The translations under genes and the position numbers were made by a program. This document shows positions 8,883 through 16,319 of a stretch of 64,000 nt of DNA, in pieces (within the stretch, counting starts at the first letter, position 1; each line of letters starts with the position of its first letter). This DNA is from JAOPZW01 sp963707695 (GTDB lineage: Bacteria; Actinomycetota; Thermoleophilia; Solirubrobacterales; Solirubrobacteraceae): positions 558,001 to 622,000 of the forward strand of contig CAVPQY010000004.1 of the NCBI GenBank assembly GCA_963707695.1. The letters are read 5' to 3'. Under the pieces are notes generated by a model. The model ran no database searches. It saw nothing but the letters and a program-made list of their open reading frames with translations, and was not told the DNA's origin.

Positions 8883-9313
8883 CAGGAGCCTCCGCTCGGG
8901 CAGCCGCCCGTGCCGTCGGGGGTGCAGGACCGCGCCGCGTGGCCGCGGGCGTCACGGGCGATGAGGAAGCGGGTGCCCGAGCGCGAGTGCGCGACGACGG
9001 TGAAGGTCTCGGTCGTCGCCTCGTCGACGGCGACCTCGCCGGGGCCGGTGCCGAGGCTGAGCCCGTGCTCCTGCAGCTCGGCGCTGCTGTCGCAGTCGCG
9101 CGCGTCCTTGCGCTCGGTGCTGCACAGCTCGACGAGGGTGAGGAGGTTGCGCGCGTTGGACTTGGCGTCGACGTCCTGCGCCTTGTGCTGCTGCCCCAGC
9201 AGGTTGGTCAGCCCGATCGCCGCGAGGATCCCGATGAGCAGGACCACCACGAGGACCTCGACGAGGGTGAAGCCCTCGTCGGCGCACGGGCGCGGTGCTG
9301 GACGGCGGTCCAT
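8879..9313 (-). CDS. Type IV pilin-like protein (GspH/PilA type)
   Basis: 144 residues. Leader MDRRPAPRPCADEG, then FTLVEVLVVVLLIGILAAIGL with Glu5, then GQQHKAQDVDAKSNARNLLTLVELC, closely parallel to the two major pilins downstream of 9.4 kb. Cys residues are present in the head, as in the major pilins. It heads the minor pilin series. A GCCGATGG element lies only 7 nt before the start codon (9321-9328), so the transcript could be nearly leaderless. Divergent in sequence from the two major pilins and therefore probably a minor pilin or alternative subunit. Confidence 0.9.
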   Translation of the reverse strand: MDRRPAPRPCADEGFTLVEVLVVVLLIGILAAIGLTNLLGQQHKAQDVDAKSNARNLLTLVELCSTERKDARDCDSSAELQEHGLSLGTGPGEVAVDEATTETFTVVAHSRSGTRFLIARDARGHAARSCTPDGTGGCPSGGSW

Positions 9314-9417
9314 GCAGAGCCCATCGGCATCGCCGGCGCGCGCCGATAGGCCCTCGGCCGCCCACTCGACGAATGGTCGGTCGGGCGCGTCGAGCGGTCC
9401 GGCGGCCCCGGAACGCG

Positions 9418-9445
9418 GCGAGGCGGGCCCGGGGGCCCGCCTCGC
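9418..9445 (-). terminator. Hairpin downstream of major pilin gene 2
   Basis: Perfect 13-bp inverted repeat (9418-9430 with 9433-9445), almost all G:C, 27 nt beyond the pilin stop at 9472. No T-run follows, as is common in high-GC actinobacteria, so factor-independent termination is plausible but unproven. Nearly the same hairpin follows the paralogous pilin at 10125-10150. Confidence 0.6.
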
Positions 9446-9471
9446 ACTGCGAGTGGATGTGAGGTGGTCGG

Positions 9472-9885
9472 CTACCAGGTGCCGGCCGACGGGCAGGCGC
9501 CCGAGCCGCCGGTGCTGCAGGTCCGGTCGATCGTGCCGTCGGACTTCTTCTCGATCGAGAAGGAGTTGCCCGACTTCGAGCTGGCCGAGATCTTGTAGAC
9601 GGCGGTGCCGAGGCCGGAGAAGCTCACCGTGCTCGGGAGCTTGGCGTCGGCCATGCCGGCCGAGGTCGTGTCGCAGTTCGCGTAGGTCTGCTCCTGCGTG
9701 AAGCAGGACTCGATCTGCGAGACCGCGTTGCGGGCGTCCGACTTGGCGGACGCGTCCTGGCCCTTCTTCTGCTGGCCGAGGAACGTCGGCAGCGCGATCG
9801 CGGCAAGGATGCCGATGATCAGGATGACGACGAGGAGCTCGATCAGCGTGAAGCCCTGATCGTCGTTGCGCAGCTTGCGCATCAT
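9472..9885 (-). CDS. pilA: Major type IV pilin, copy 2
   Basis: 137 residues. Leader MMRKLRNDDQG, then FTLIELLVVILIIGILAAIALPTFLGQQKK, a textbook type IVa prepilin N-terminus with cleavage after G11 and Glu at mature position 5. The globular head has four Cys (in ESCF, YANC, TCST and GACP) that could form two disulfides. It differs from the other copy at about six residues in the mature part. A strong Shine-Dalgarno AGGAGG lies 8 nt before the first ATG (9885); a second ATG follows at once. The leader carries a c-di-GMP-I riboswitch at about 9930-10019, and a hairpin follows the stop. Confidence 0.96.
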   Translation of the reverse strand: MMRKLRNDDQGFTLIELLVVILIIGILAAIALPTFLGQQKKGQDASAKSDARNAVSQIESCFTQEQTYANCDTTSAGMADAKLPSTVSFSGLGTAVYKISASSKSGNSFSIEKKSDGTIDRTCSTGGSGACPSAGTW

Positions 9886-9929
9886 GGGGGGATCCTCCTG
9901 GGATCGGTAGGCGATCCAGCCCTCGTCGG

Positions 9930-10019
9930 CCTGCGGTCCGGCGGCTCGGCTTCCTCTGCGTCGAGGTCCGTGGCTTTGCGTCCCGCCCTCACGGGCGGTT
10001 TGCCCTTGGCGTCCGTCGG
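9930..10019 (-). ncRNA. Cyclic-di-GMP-I (GEMM-I) riboswitch before pilin copy 2
   Basis: Read on the minus strand, the leader contains AAGGGCAAACC (core at 10005-9997), a helix GCCC/GGGC capped by the GNRA tetraloop GTGA, GGGACGCAAAGCC (core 9983-9972), then a small CCTC/GAGG hairpin and GGAAGCCGAGCCGCCGG. These are the hallmark blocks of the GEMM-I aptamer: the conserved GGGCAAACC and GGGACGCAAAGCC strands, the tetraloop of the first long hairpin, and an AGCCG...GCCGG-type closing hairpin. Known members bind c-di-GMP and control motility, pilus and biofilm genes. About 45 nt separate it from the pilin start, with the Shine-Dalgarno inside, so either translational or transcriptional control is possible. 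Confidence 0.93.
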
Positions 10020-10040
10020 CTGGCCCTGCTGTCCCCCTCC

Positions 10041-10090
10041 TCATCGGCGGGTCCGCCGTCGGACTGGAGCCCGCTGGACGCATGGTCTAG
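10041..10090 (-). promoter_or_regulatory. Candidate promoter block for pilin copy 2
   Basis: Minus-strand GCCGATGA (10048-10041) lies about 22 nt before the riboswitch. A conserved 15-mer CTAGACCATGCGTCC (10090-10076) lies exactly 27 nt upstream of it. The other pilin cassette has the same two blocks at identical spacing although the sequence between them has diverged, which argues for function. With a 17-nt spacer the -35-like word here is CTCC. Confidence 0.45.
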
Positions 10091-10124
10091 GGGCGCCACC
10101 CCATGTGGGGCACCCGCGACGCGA

Positions 10125-10150
10125 CGAGGCGGGCCCGGGGGCCCGCCTCG
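10125..10150 (-). terminator. Hairpin downstream of major pilin gene 1
   Basis: Perfect 12-bp inverted repeat (10125-10136 with 10139-10150), 27 nt beyond the stop at 10178. It is a near copy of the hairpin at 9418-9445. It separates this pilin transcript from the promoter block of the next cassette (10041-10090). No T-run. Confidence 0.6.
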
Positions 10151-10177
10151 CACTGCGAGTGGATGTGAGGTGGTCGG

Positions 10178-10600
10178 CTACCAGGTGCCGGCCGACGGGC
10201 AGGCGCCCGAGCCGCCGGTGCTGCACGCGCGCTCGATCGTGCCGTCGGACTTCTTCTCGATCGAGAAGGAGTTGCCCGACTTCGAGCTGGCCGTGATCTT
10301 GTAGACGGCGGTGCCGAGGCCGGAGAACGTCACGGTCGAGGGCAGCTTGGCGTCGGCCATGCCGGCCGAGGCGGTGCCGCAGTTCGCGTAGGTCTGCTCC
10401 TGCGTGAAGCAGGACTCGATCTGCGAGACCGCGTTGCGGGCGTCCGACTTGGCGGACGCGTCCTGGCCCTTCTTCTGCTGGCCCAGGAACGTGGGCAGCG
10501 CGATCGCGGCGAGGATGCCGATGATCAGGATGACGACGAGGAGCTCGATCAGCGTGAACCCTCGATCGTCGTTGCGCAGCTGGTGCAGCTTGTGCAGCAT
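10178..10600 (-). CDS. pilA: Major type IV pilin, copy 1
   Basis: 140 residues. Leader MLHKLHQLRNDDRG, then FTLIELLVVILIIGILAAIALPTFLGQQKK with Glu5, then a four-Cys head almost identical to copy 2. About six mature substitutions distinguish them, clustered in the YANC(G/D)T(A/T) loop, two Ser/Thr exchanges and the D/E-R-T/A segment before the third Cys. GGAGG about 9-10 nt before the ATG at 10600 is a good ribosome site. A c-di-GMP-I riboswitch lies at about 10653-10742. The two copies are separate transcription units rather than an operon, since each has its own promoter-like block, riboswitch and hairpin. Confidence 0.96.
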   Translation of the reverse strand: MLHKLHQLRNDDRGFTLIELLVVILIIGILAAIALPTFLGQQKKGQDASAKSDARNAVSQIESCFTQEQTYANCGTASAGMADAKLPSTVTFSGLGTAVYKITASSKSGNSFSIEKKSDGTIERACSTGGSGACPSAGTW

Positions 10601-10652
10601 GTGGGTGATCCTCCAGGGATCTCGGAGATGGAGACCAGTTCCCTCCGATCGC

Positions 10653-10742
10653 CTGCGGTCCGGCAGCTCGGCTTCCTCGATCCTCGAGGTCCGTGGCTTT
10701 GCGTCCCGCCCTCACGGGCGGTTTGCCCTTGGCGTCCGTCGG
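10653..10742 (-). ncRNA. Cyclic-di-GMP-I (GEMM-I) riboswitch before pilin copy 1
   Basis: Same aptamer as at 9930-10019. AAGGGCAAACC has its core at 10728-10720, the GCCC-GTGA-GGGC hairpin follows, GGGACGCAAAGCC has its core at 10706-10695, then come a CCTCGA/TCGAGG hairpin and GGAAGCCGAGCTGCCGG. The second hairpin has six pairs here and four in the other copy while both keep pairing, which supports a real RNA fold. About 50 nt downstream is the pilin Shine-Dalgarno. I see no GGDEF or EAL gene in the window, so c-di-GMP is made elsewhere. Confidence 0.94.
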
Positions 10743-10763
10743 CTGGCCCTTCGTTCCCTCCCC

Positions 10764-10813
10764 TGATCGGCGTCCCGCGGAGGGTGCTCAACGGCTTTGG
10801 ACGGATGGTCTAG
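10764..10813 (-). promoter_or_regulatory. Candidate promoter block for pilin copy 1
   Basis: Minus-strand GCCGATCA (10771-10764) lies about 22 nt before the riboswitch, with CTAGACCATCCGTCC (10813-10799) exactly 27 nt upstream, matching the spacing in the other cassette. The -35-like word at a 17-nt spacer is GTTG, a poor match to CTCA. The 15-mer could be an activator site. Confidence 0.45.
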
Positions 10814-10832
10814 GGCCCGGACCCCAGCCTGG

Positions 10833-13559
10833 CTAGCGCCGCAGGAGGACGAGGCGCGTCACGCGGGCGGCGTGGCCCGCGCCGTCGGTCACGGTGCCCT
10901 GCAGGACGACCGGGACGCGCCTGGCCCGGGCCAGGGCACGGCCCGCGCTGCGGCTCAGCTTCAGCGAGAGGCTCGTCCTGCCGGTGCGCAGCGTGCGGCT
11001 GAGCGTCCCCACGGTCAGCGTCCGGGCACCGCGGCGCACGCGGAGGTGCAGCCGGCGTGCGTCGCGGGCGGACATCGTGACCTTCAGGCGCAGCCGGGCT
11101 CCGCGGTCGACCCTGACGGCCGCGCCCACGCCACGCCGGCGCACGACCTTGACGCGCTGGATCGCCGAGCCCGAGAGCAGCGGGCGGAAGGCGACCGCCG
11201 GGACCGGGGAGCCGTCGGGGCCGAGGGCTCCCGAGCCGCCACCGCCGCCGGAGCCGCTGCCACCGCTTCCGCCGCCACCGGAGCCGGCGCCGCCGGCGCC
11301 GGTGCCGCCGGCCGGGTCGCCGCCGGCCGGGTCATCGCCGGCCGCCGGGGAGCCGGGCGCCGCCTCGACGACGACCTGGCGGGTCGTGCGCTTCGTGGCG
11401 CCGTCGGAGTCCTTGACGAGCAGCGCGACGGTGAACGTCCCCGGGTTGGCGTAGCTGCGCGACGCCGTCACGCCGGTGGTCTCGTAGCTCCCGTCGCCGT
11501 CCAGGTCCCAGCGGAGGCTGGCCAGCGGCCCGTCCGGGTCGCTGGACGCCGACGCGTCGAAGCTGACGACCTGGCCGGTGAGGACGTGGTCGGGCGTGGC
11601 GGTGAAGGACGCGACGGGCGGGTCGTTGACGATGGCGATCGTGGCCTGCGCCGTCCCGACGGCGCCGTCGGCGTCGGTCGCGCAGACCGTGACCTGCTTC
11701 GTGCCGAAGGTGAGGAACGTGACCGTCGTGTGGTCGCTCGTGCTGGGCGCGCCGTCGCACGTCGCCGCCCCGGTGTAGCTCCAGGTGTACGTCAGCGGCC
11801 CGCCGTCGGGGTCGGCGCTGCCCGCCGCGCTCAGGGAGATCGGGTCGCCGGGGCGGCCGCTGAGCGGGTCGGCGGCCAGCGCGGCGACCGGGCGCCGCGT
11901 CACCTTGAGCGCCAGTGTCGCCTGCGCCGTCGCGCCGGTGTCGTCCTTCACGACGACCTTGGCCGTGGGGGAGCCGTTGGCGGCGTAGACGTGGGAGGCG
12001 GTCGGCGTGGTGGTCGTGGCGGTCGCGCCGTCGCCGAAGGTCCAGTCGTAGCTCGTGATCGTGCCGTCCAGGTCGGCCGAGCCGCTCGCGTCGAGCGTCG
12101 CCGCCTCGCCGCGGATCGCGGGCTGCGGCCCGGTCAGCGCGGCCGTCGGCGGTCGGTTGGCGACCGTGAGCGACCGGGTGGTCACGGCGCTGGCGCCCAG
12201 GTCGTCGGTCACCTTCAGCCGCACGGTGTACGTGCCGGCGGTCGGCGCGAGCGTGCTCCACGTCGGCGCGGTGTCCGCGTGGTCGTAGCGCCCGTCGCCG
12301 TCGAGGTCCCAGGCGTACGTCGCGACGGTGCCGTCGGGGTCCGACGACCCGGTCGCGTCGAGCGTGACCGCGTCGAAGGAGCGCAGGCCCGACGGCAGAG
12401 CGGCCATGGCGGCCACCGGCGGCACCGTCACGGCGACGTCGACCTCGTCGGTCGCGTCGCCGTTGCCGTCCGACACGGTGACGCTCACGCGGTGGCGACC
12501 CTTGGCGGGCCAGCTGCGATGGAGCTGGGGGCCCGTCCCGGCGACGGCGACGTCGTCGACCTTCCAGGCGTACGTCAGCGTCGCGGCCGGGTCCGGCGCG
12601 GTCGAGTCCGAGGCGTCGAAGAGCACGTCCTGGCCCGGGGCGGCGGTCGCGGTGCTCGCGGTGACGTGGGCGACGACCTGCGCGTCGCACGTCGACGGCG
12701 CGAGCTCGAGCGACCAGTCCGACAGCACCGGGGCGCCGGCGCCGCCGACGGTGTCCTTGACGCGCAGCTTCCAGCGCCCGCCCGCCTCCGTGCCGACGAG
12801 GCCCGCGAGCCCCGGGACGGCGAAGGTGCCGGTGAAGGGCGCGCTCGCGCCCAGGATCGAGGCGCCGTTGGTCGCGAAGAGGGTGCCCGACAGCGCCGAG
12901 CCCGTGATCTGGTGGCCCGGCAGCAGCACGACCGGGGCCCCGTGGGGCGGGACGAGCGTGAGCTCCACGTCGCCGATCGCCGGCGCCTGGAGGTCGCGGA
13001 CCCGGACGCGCACGTCGCGGGCGAGCCCGGCCGGGACGTCGACGGCCGACTCGCCGGTGCCGCCGTCGGGCACGCTGACGACGGCGGTGGTGCGGTACTC
13101 CTGGTGCGGACCCGCGACCCCGGTGGGGACGGGCACGTCGACGGTGCTGCGCACGCCGTCGGCGACGAGGGTCAGCGTGAGGTGGACGACGTCGCCGCAG
13201 GTCCAGCCGTCGCTGAGCTTCACGGTGATCGGGTCGAGGGCCTGGACGGTCGCGCCGGCCGGTGCGGCCGGGAAGACGCTGGAGCCGTCGGTGACGGTGA
13301 CCCCCGGCGTCGACGACGTGGCGGTGGCCGTGAGGTTCGCCACGGCGTGGGCGGGGTCGTCGTTCGTCACCGTGACGGACGCGTCGACGGTGTCCCCCGG
13401 CCCGAGCACGCCGTCGCGTGCGACGCCCGTGTCCTTCGCCTTGACCGACACGTACTGCACGCTCGCGCCGGCGAGGGACGGGAGGAGGAGGAGCGCCGCG
13501 AGCACGACCAGGGTGGTCAGGAGCGCACGGCGGGGGCGGGACGACAGGGGGGCGGCCAT
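10833..13559 (-). CDS. Secreted P-domain and multi-PKD repeat protein
   Basis: 908 residues. A Sec signal peptide (about 1-32, ending LAGAS) is followed by a beta-rich region with CARDB-like features (35-160), a proprotein-convertase P domain (about 165-285; note GRWKLRVKD and LSDWSLEL), then five PKD-type repeats (about 290-710) with repeated GSSDPDG and WDLDGDGxY motifs. A Gly/Ser-rich linker (about 720-765) leads to an Arg-rich C-terminal beta domain (about 780-908). No peptidase domain and no LPXTG anchor are seen. Probably an extracellular or surface matrix/adhesion protein. It sits directly upstream of the major pilin cassettes on the same strand, but they have their own promoters, so a shared role is only suggested. 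Confidence 0.85.
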   Translation of the reverse strand: MAAPLSSRPRRALLTTLVVLAALLLLPSLAGASVQYVSVKAKDTGVARDGVLGPGDTVDASVTVTNDDPAHAVANLTATATSSTPGVTVTDGSSVFPAAPAGATVQALDPITVKLSDGWTCGDVVHLTLTLVADGVRSTVDVPVPTGVAGPHQEYRTTAVVSVPDGGTGESAVDVPAGLARDVRVRVRDLQAPAIGDVELTLVPPHGAPVVLLPGHQITGSALSGTLFATNGASILGASAPFTGTFAVPGLAGLVGTEAGGRWKLRVKDTVGGAGAPVLSDWSLELAPSTCDAQVVAHVTASTATAAPGQDVLFDASDSTAPDPAATLTYAWKVDDVAVAGTGPQLHRSWPAKGRHRVSVTVSDGNGDATDEVDVAVTVPPVAAMAALPSGLRSFDAVTLDATGSSDPDGTVATYAWDLDGDGRYDHADTAPTWSTLAPTAGTYTVRLKVTDDLGASAVTTRSLTVANRPPTAALTGPQPAIRGEAATLDASGSADLDGTITSYDWTFGDGATATTTTPTASHVYAANGSPTAKVVVKDDTGATAQATLALKVTRRPVAALAADPLSGRPGDPISLSAAGSADPDGGPLTYTWSYTGAATCDGAPSTSDHTTVTFLTFGTKQVTVCATDADGAVGTAQATIAIVNDPPVASFTATPDHVLTGQVVSFDASASSDPDGPLASLRWDLDGDGSYETTGVTASRSYANPGTFTVALLVKDSDGATKRTTRQVVVEAAPGSPAAGDDPAGGDPAGGTGAGGAGSGGGGSGGSGSGGGGGSGALGPDGSPVPAVAFRPLLSGSAIQRVKVVRRRGVGAAVRVDRGARLRLKVTMSARDARRLHLRVRRGARTLTVGTLSRTLRTGRTSLSLKLSRSAGRALARARRVPVVLQGTVTDGAGHAARVTRLVLLRR

Positions 13560-13631
13560 CCAGCACGCCTTCGGCGGGCGAGGGCTCGCGCTGGAGCGAC
13601 GCGGGCGCCCGCTCCGTCATCCGTCCACGGA

Positions 13632-13853
13632 TCAGGCCCCGGACGCGTCCCCGCCGTCGCGTGGGTCCGTCCCACGCGGGTGCGCGGCCTGGGCGTCGTG
13701 GCCGGGCAGGAAGCGCCCGGTGCCGTCGCACCAGGGGCACTCGACGGTGGTCGGCGCGCCGGTGAGGTTCGACACGACCCGGCCCGTGCCGCGGCACGCC
13801 GTGCAGGGCGGCGGCGCGGCGGGATCCTCGGGCGTGGCGTCCTGGTCGGCCAT
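13632..13853 (-). CDS. Small DnaJ-type zinc-finger protein
   Basis: 73 residues from the ATG at 13853. It has two CxxCxGxG repeats, CTACRGTG (about residues 16-23) and CPWCDGTG (about 39-46), separated by about 15 residues. This is the minimal DnaJ central-domain zinc knuckle. The rest is charged and probably disordered. No J domain is present. It is transcribed divergently from gluQ, with 28 bp between the start codons. The target is unknown; similar small proteins occur widely in actinobacteria. Confidence 0.75.
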   Translation of the reverse strand: MADQDATPEDPAAPPPCTACRGTGRVVSNLTGAPTTVECPWCDGTGRFLPGHDAQAAHPRGTDPRDGGDASGA

Positions 13854-13881
13854 CGGGGGACGGAGGCTACCGTCGGAGGAC

Positions 13882-14775
13882 ATGGGCGCCGACGGCCGCT
13901 TCGCCCCCTCCCCCACCGGATCCCTGCACGTGGGCAACCTGCGCACCGCGCTGCTCGCCTGGCTGGCCGCGCGGAGCCGGTCCTCGCGCTTCCTCGTGCG
14001 CGTGGAGGACCTCGACACCGGGCGCGTCCGGCGGCACTTCGAGGCCGAGCAGCTCGCCGACCTGGCCGCGCTCGGGCTGGACTGGGACGGGCCCGTCGTC
14101 CGGCAGTCCGAGCGGGGCACGCGCTACGACGAGGCCCTGCGCCGCCTCGAGGCCGACGGGCGGCTCTACCCGTGCTGGTGCACGCGGCGCGAGGTCCGCG
14201 AGGCCGCCTCGGCGCCGCACGACGACCTGCCGGAGGGCGCCTACCCCGGCACCTGCCGCGCCCTGACGGCGGCCCAGCGCGCCGAGCGCGCCGCCGCCGG
14301 CCGCCCCGCGGCGCTGCGGGTCGACGCCGGCGGGGCGGTCGTGCGGTTCCAGGACCGGGTCGCCGGGGAGGTGGAGGGCGTGGTCGACGACTTCGTGGTC
14401 CGCCGCAACGACGGCGCCGTGGCCTACAACCTGGCCGTGGTGGTCGACGACGCCGAGCAGGGGATCGGCGAGGTCGTCCGCGGCGCCGACCTGCTCGCGA
14501 CGACGGCGCGCCAGCGCTGGGTCGCCGCGGCCCTGGGGCTCGAGCCCCCGGCCCACGCCCACGTGCCGCTCGTCCTCGGGCCCGACGGCGAGCGCCTGGC
14601 CAAGCGCCACGGCGCCGTCACGCTGGCCGACCGCGCGGCGCTGGGGCAGTCCCCCGAGGACGTCCGCGCCGAGCTGGCCGCCTCGGTCGGGCTGGCCCGG
14701 CCCGGCGAGCGCCCCGGGCTCGACGAGCTGGCCGCCCGCTTCTCCTTCGACGCGCTCCGCCGCGTGCCCGCATGA
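13882..14775 (+). CDS. gluQ: Glutamyl-Q tRNA(Asp) synthetase
   Basis: 297 residues, a truncated GluRS catalytic core that attaches glutamate to queuosine-34 of tRNA-Asp. RFAPSPTGSLHVGN (residues 6-19) is the class I HIGH signature, and LAKRHG (about 240-245) corresponds to KMSKS. A CxC...C zinc site (CWC at about 99-101 and a later GTCR) is typical of GluQRS. The anticodon-binding C-terminal domain of full GluRS is absent, which gives the characteristic length of about 300. GGAGGA lies directly before the ATG at 13882. The stop overlaps the next gene as ATGA. Confidence 0.93.
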   Translation: MGADGRFAPSPTGSLHVGNLRTALLAWLAARSRSSRFLVRVEDLDTGRVRRHFEAEQLADLAALGLDWDGPVVRQSERGTRYDEALRRLEADGRLYPCWCTRREVREAASAPHDDLPEGAYPGTCRALTAAQRAERAAAGRPAALRVDAGGAVVRFQDRVAGEVEGVVDDFVVRRNDGAVAYNLAVVVDDAEQGIGEVVRGADLLATTARQRWVAAALGLEPPAHAHVPLVLGPDGERLAKRHGAVTLADRAALGQSPEDVRAELAASVGLARPGERPGLDELAARFSFDALRRVPA

Positions 14776-15131
14776 GGGCGGTCCGCACGTGGCTGCCGGC
14801 CGGCATCTGCCTGGCCGGCGTGGTGCTCGCCGTCGTCAAGCGCGACGAGACCGGCCTGGAGGGCGGCGTCCTGCTCGTCGCGGCCGGCCTGTCGGTCTGG
14901 CTGCTGAACTGGTTCTACCTCGTCAGCGTGCGCGGCGAGCGCGACCGCGACGTGGAGGACGCCGCGCGCGACTTCTTCGACGCCCACGGCCACTGGCCCG
15001 ACGAGGAGCCGCCCGCGGGCACCCCCGGGCCGGCGGACCAGGCCCGGCCCGACCCCCACCGCCGCGCCCCGCCGGGCGACGCCGGGGCCCACCGGCGCGC
15101 GCGGCGGCCGCCGCGGCGGGGCGGCCCGTAG
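14772..15131 (+). CDS. Small two-helix membrane protein of unknown function
   Basis: 119 residues. Two hydrophobic segments (about 8-25 and 33-53) are followed by an acidic stretch with RDFFDAHGHWPDEE (about 67-80) and a basic, Pro/Arg-rich tail. I recognise no family. The ATG overlaps the gluQ stop (ATGA), so it is translationally coupled to gluQ, and rnd starts 12 bp after its stop. Confidence 0.75.
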   Translation: MRAVRTWLPAGICLAGVVLAVVKRDETGLEGGVLLVAAGLSVWLLNWFYLVSVRGERDRDVEDAARDFFDAHGHWPDEEPPAGTPGPADQARPDPHRRAPPGDAGAHRRARRPPRRGGP

Positions 15132-15142
15132 GCTCCGTCGCC

Positions 15143-16312
15143 ATGGCCACCGACCCCACCGTCGCCGAGCTCGCCGAGCGCGCCCGCGCGACGGGCCGCC
15201 TCGGCATCGACACGGAGTTCATGGGCGAGGGCCGCTACCGCCCGCTCCTGTGCCTCGTCCAGGTGGCCGTGGAGGAGGAGGACGGCTCCGTCCGCGTCGA
15301 GGTCCTCGACCCGCTGGAGGGCGACCTCGACCCCGCCCCGCTGGCCGCCGTGCTCGCCGACCCCGACGTCGAGGTCGTCATGCACGCCGGGCGCCAGGAC
15401 GTCCCGCTCCTGCGCCGCGAGTGGCGCACCGACGTCCGCAACGTCTTCGACACCCAGGTCGCGGCCGGCTTCGCCGGCCGGCGGGCCCAGCTCGGCTACG
15501 AGGCGCTGCTCGGCGAGCTCCTGGGCGTCCGGCTGCGCAAGAGCGCGAGCTTCACGCGCTGGGACCAGCGCCCGCTCTCCGAGGAGCAGGTCGGCTATGC
15601 CCGCGAGGACGTGCTGCACCTCCTGCAGCTCACCGACGCGCTCCAGGACGAGCTCGAGGCGCGGGGCCGGCTGGACTGGGCCCGCGACGAGTCGCGCGCG
15701 CTCGAGGACGCCAGCGACGAGCGCGACATCGACGCGCTGTTCGCCCGGCTGCCGCGCGTCAACGGCCTCGACCCCGCCCAGCGCGCCGTCGCGCGCGAGC
15801 TCGTGGCCTGGCGCGAGGCGACCGCCCGCGAGCAGGACCGCCCCGCGTCCTCGGTCCTGCAGGACGCGCCGCTCGTCGAGATCGCCAAGCGCCGGCCGCA
15901 GTCGACCGAGCGGCTCGGGCAGATCCGCGGCCTGCACGAGGGCATCCTGCGCCGGCGCGGGCGGGACATCGTCGACGCCGTCCGGCGCGGGCGGGAGCAG
16001 CCCCCGATCCCCGTGGTCGGCGAGCGCCAGCCGCCGCCCGAGCCCGCCGACGCGCCGCTGATCGCCCTCGGCGAGGCGATCGTGCGCGACCGGGCCGCCC
16101 AGGAGGGGCTGGCCTACGAGCTGCTGGCCTCGCGCGCGGACCTGCAGAAGGTCGTCACCGCGCGGCGCAACGGCGCCCCGGACCCCGACGTGCGCACGCT
16201 GCGGGGCTGGCGCCGCGAGGTCGTCGGCGACGAGCTGCTCGCGCTGCTCGACGGACGGCGCTCCGTGCGCGTCGGCACCGGGCGCCGGCTCGAGGTCACG
16301 CCGCTACCGTAG
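15143..16312 (+). CDS. rnd: Ribonuclease D
   Basis: 389 residues. A 3'-5' exoribonuclease of the DEDD family involved in tRNA 3' maturation. Exo I is LGIDTEFMGEGRY (D and E at about 23 and 25), exo II is in the HAGRQDVPLL region (about 89), and exo III is YAREDVLHLL (about 151-160; Y and D). The exonuclease domain spans about 10-175. It is followed by an HRDC domain (about 205-285) and a weaker second helical region with EGLAYELLASRADLQKVV (about 328-345), the double-HRDC layout of RNase D. Start ATG at 15143. Confidence 0.94.
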   Translation: MATDPTVAELAERARATGRLGIDTEFMGEGRYRPLLCLVQVAVEEEDGSVRVEVLDPLEGDLDPAPLAAVLADPDVEVVMHAGRQDVPLLRREWRTDVRNVFDTQVAAGFAGRRAQLGYEALLGELLGVRLRKSASFTRWDQRPLSEEQVGYAREDVLHLLQLTDALQDELEARGRLDWARDESRALEDASDERDIDALFARLPRVNGLDPAQRAVARELVAWREATAREQDRPASSVLQDAPLVEIAKRRPQSTERLGQIRGLHEGILRRRGRDIVDAVRRGREQPPIPVVGERQPPPEPADAPLIALGEAIVRDRAAQEGLAYELLASRADLQKVVTARRNGAPDPDVRTLRGWRREVVGDELLALLDGRRSVRVGTGRRLEVTPLP

Positions 16313-16319
16313 GGCGCCC

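Larger units (their letters stand above)
9418..10813 (-). repeat. Tandem duplication of promoter-riboswitch-pilin-hairpin cassette
   Basis: Two direct copies of about 0.7 kb: 10813-10125 (copy 1) and 10090-9418 (copy 2). Order in each is conserved 15-mer, GCCGAT element, GEMM-I aptamer, Shine-Dalgarno, pilin, hairpin. Coding parts are nearly identical; the stretch between the 15-mer and GCCGAT and the segment between aptamer and start codon have drifted. Confidence 0.85.

Noticed and set aside
9418..9445. Hairpins as classical rho-independent terminators
   Set aside because: No T-run follows any of them. They are listed as probable hairpin terminators only, not as canonical ones.
10797..15131. 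Very long open frames opposite real genes, e.g. 1444 codons on the plus strand
   Set aside because: In DNA with over 70% G+C stops are rare in shadow frames. These read as Arg/Pro/Ala/Gly-rich runs with no family motif, and the real genes on the other strand have recognised domains.
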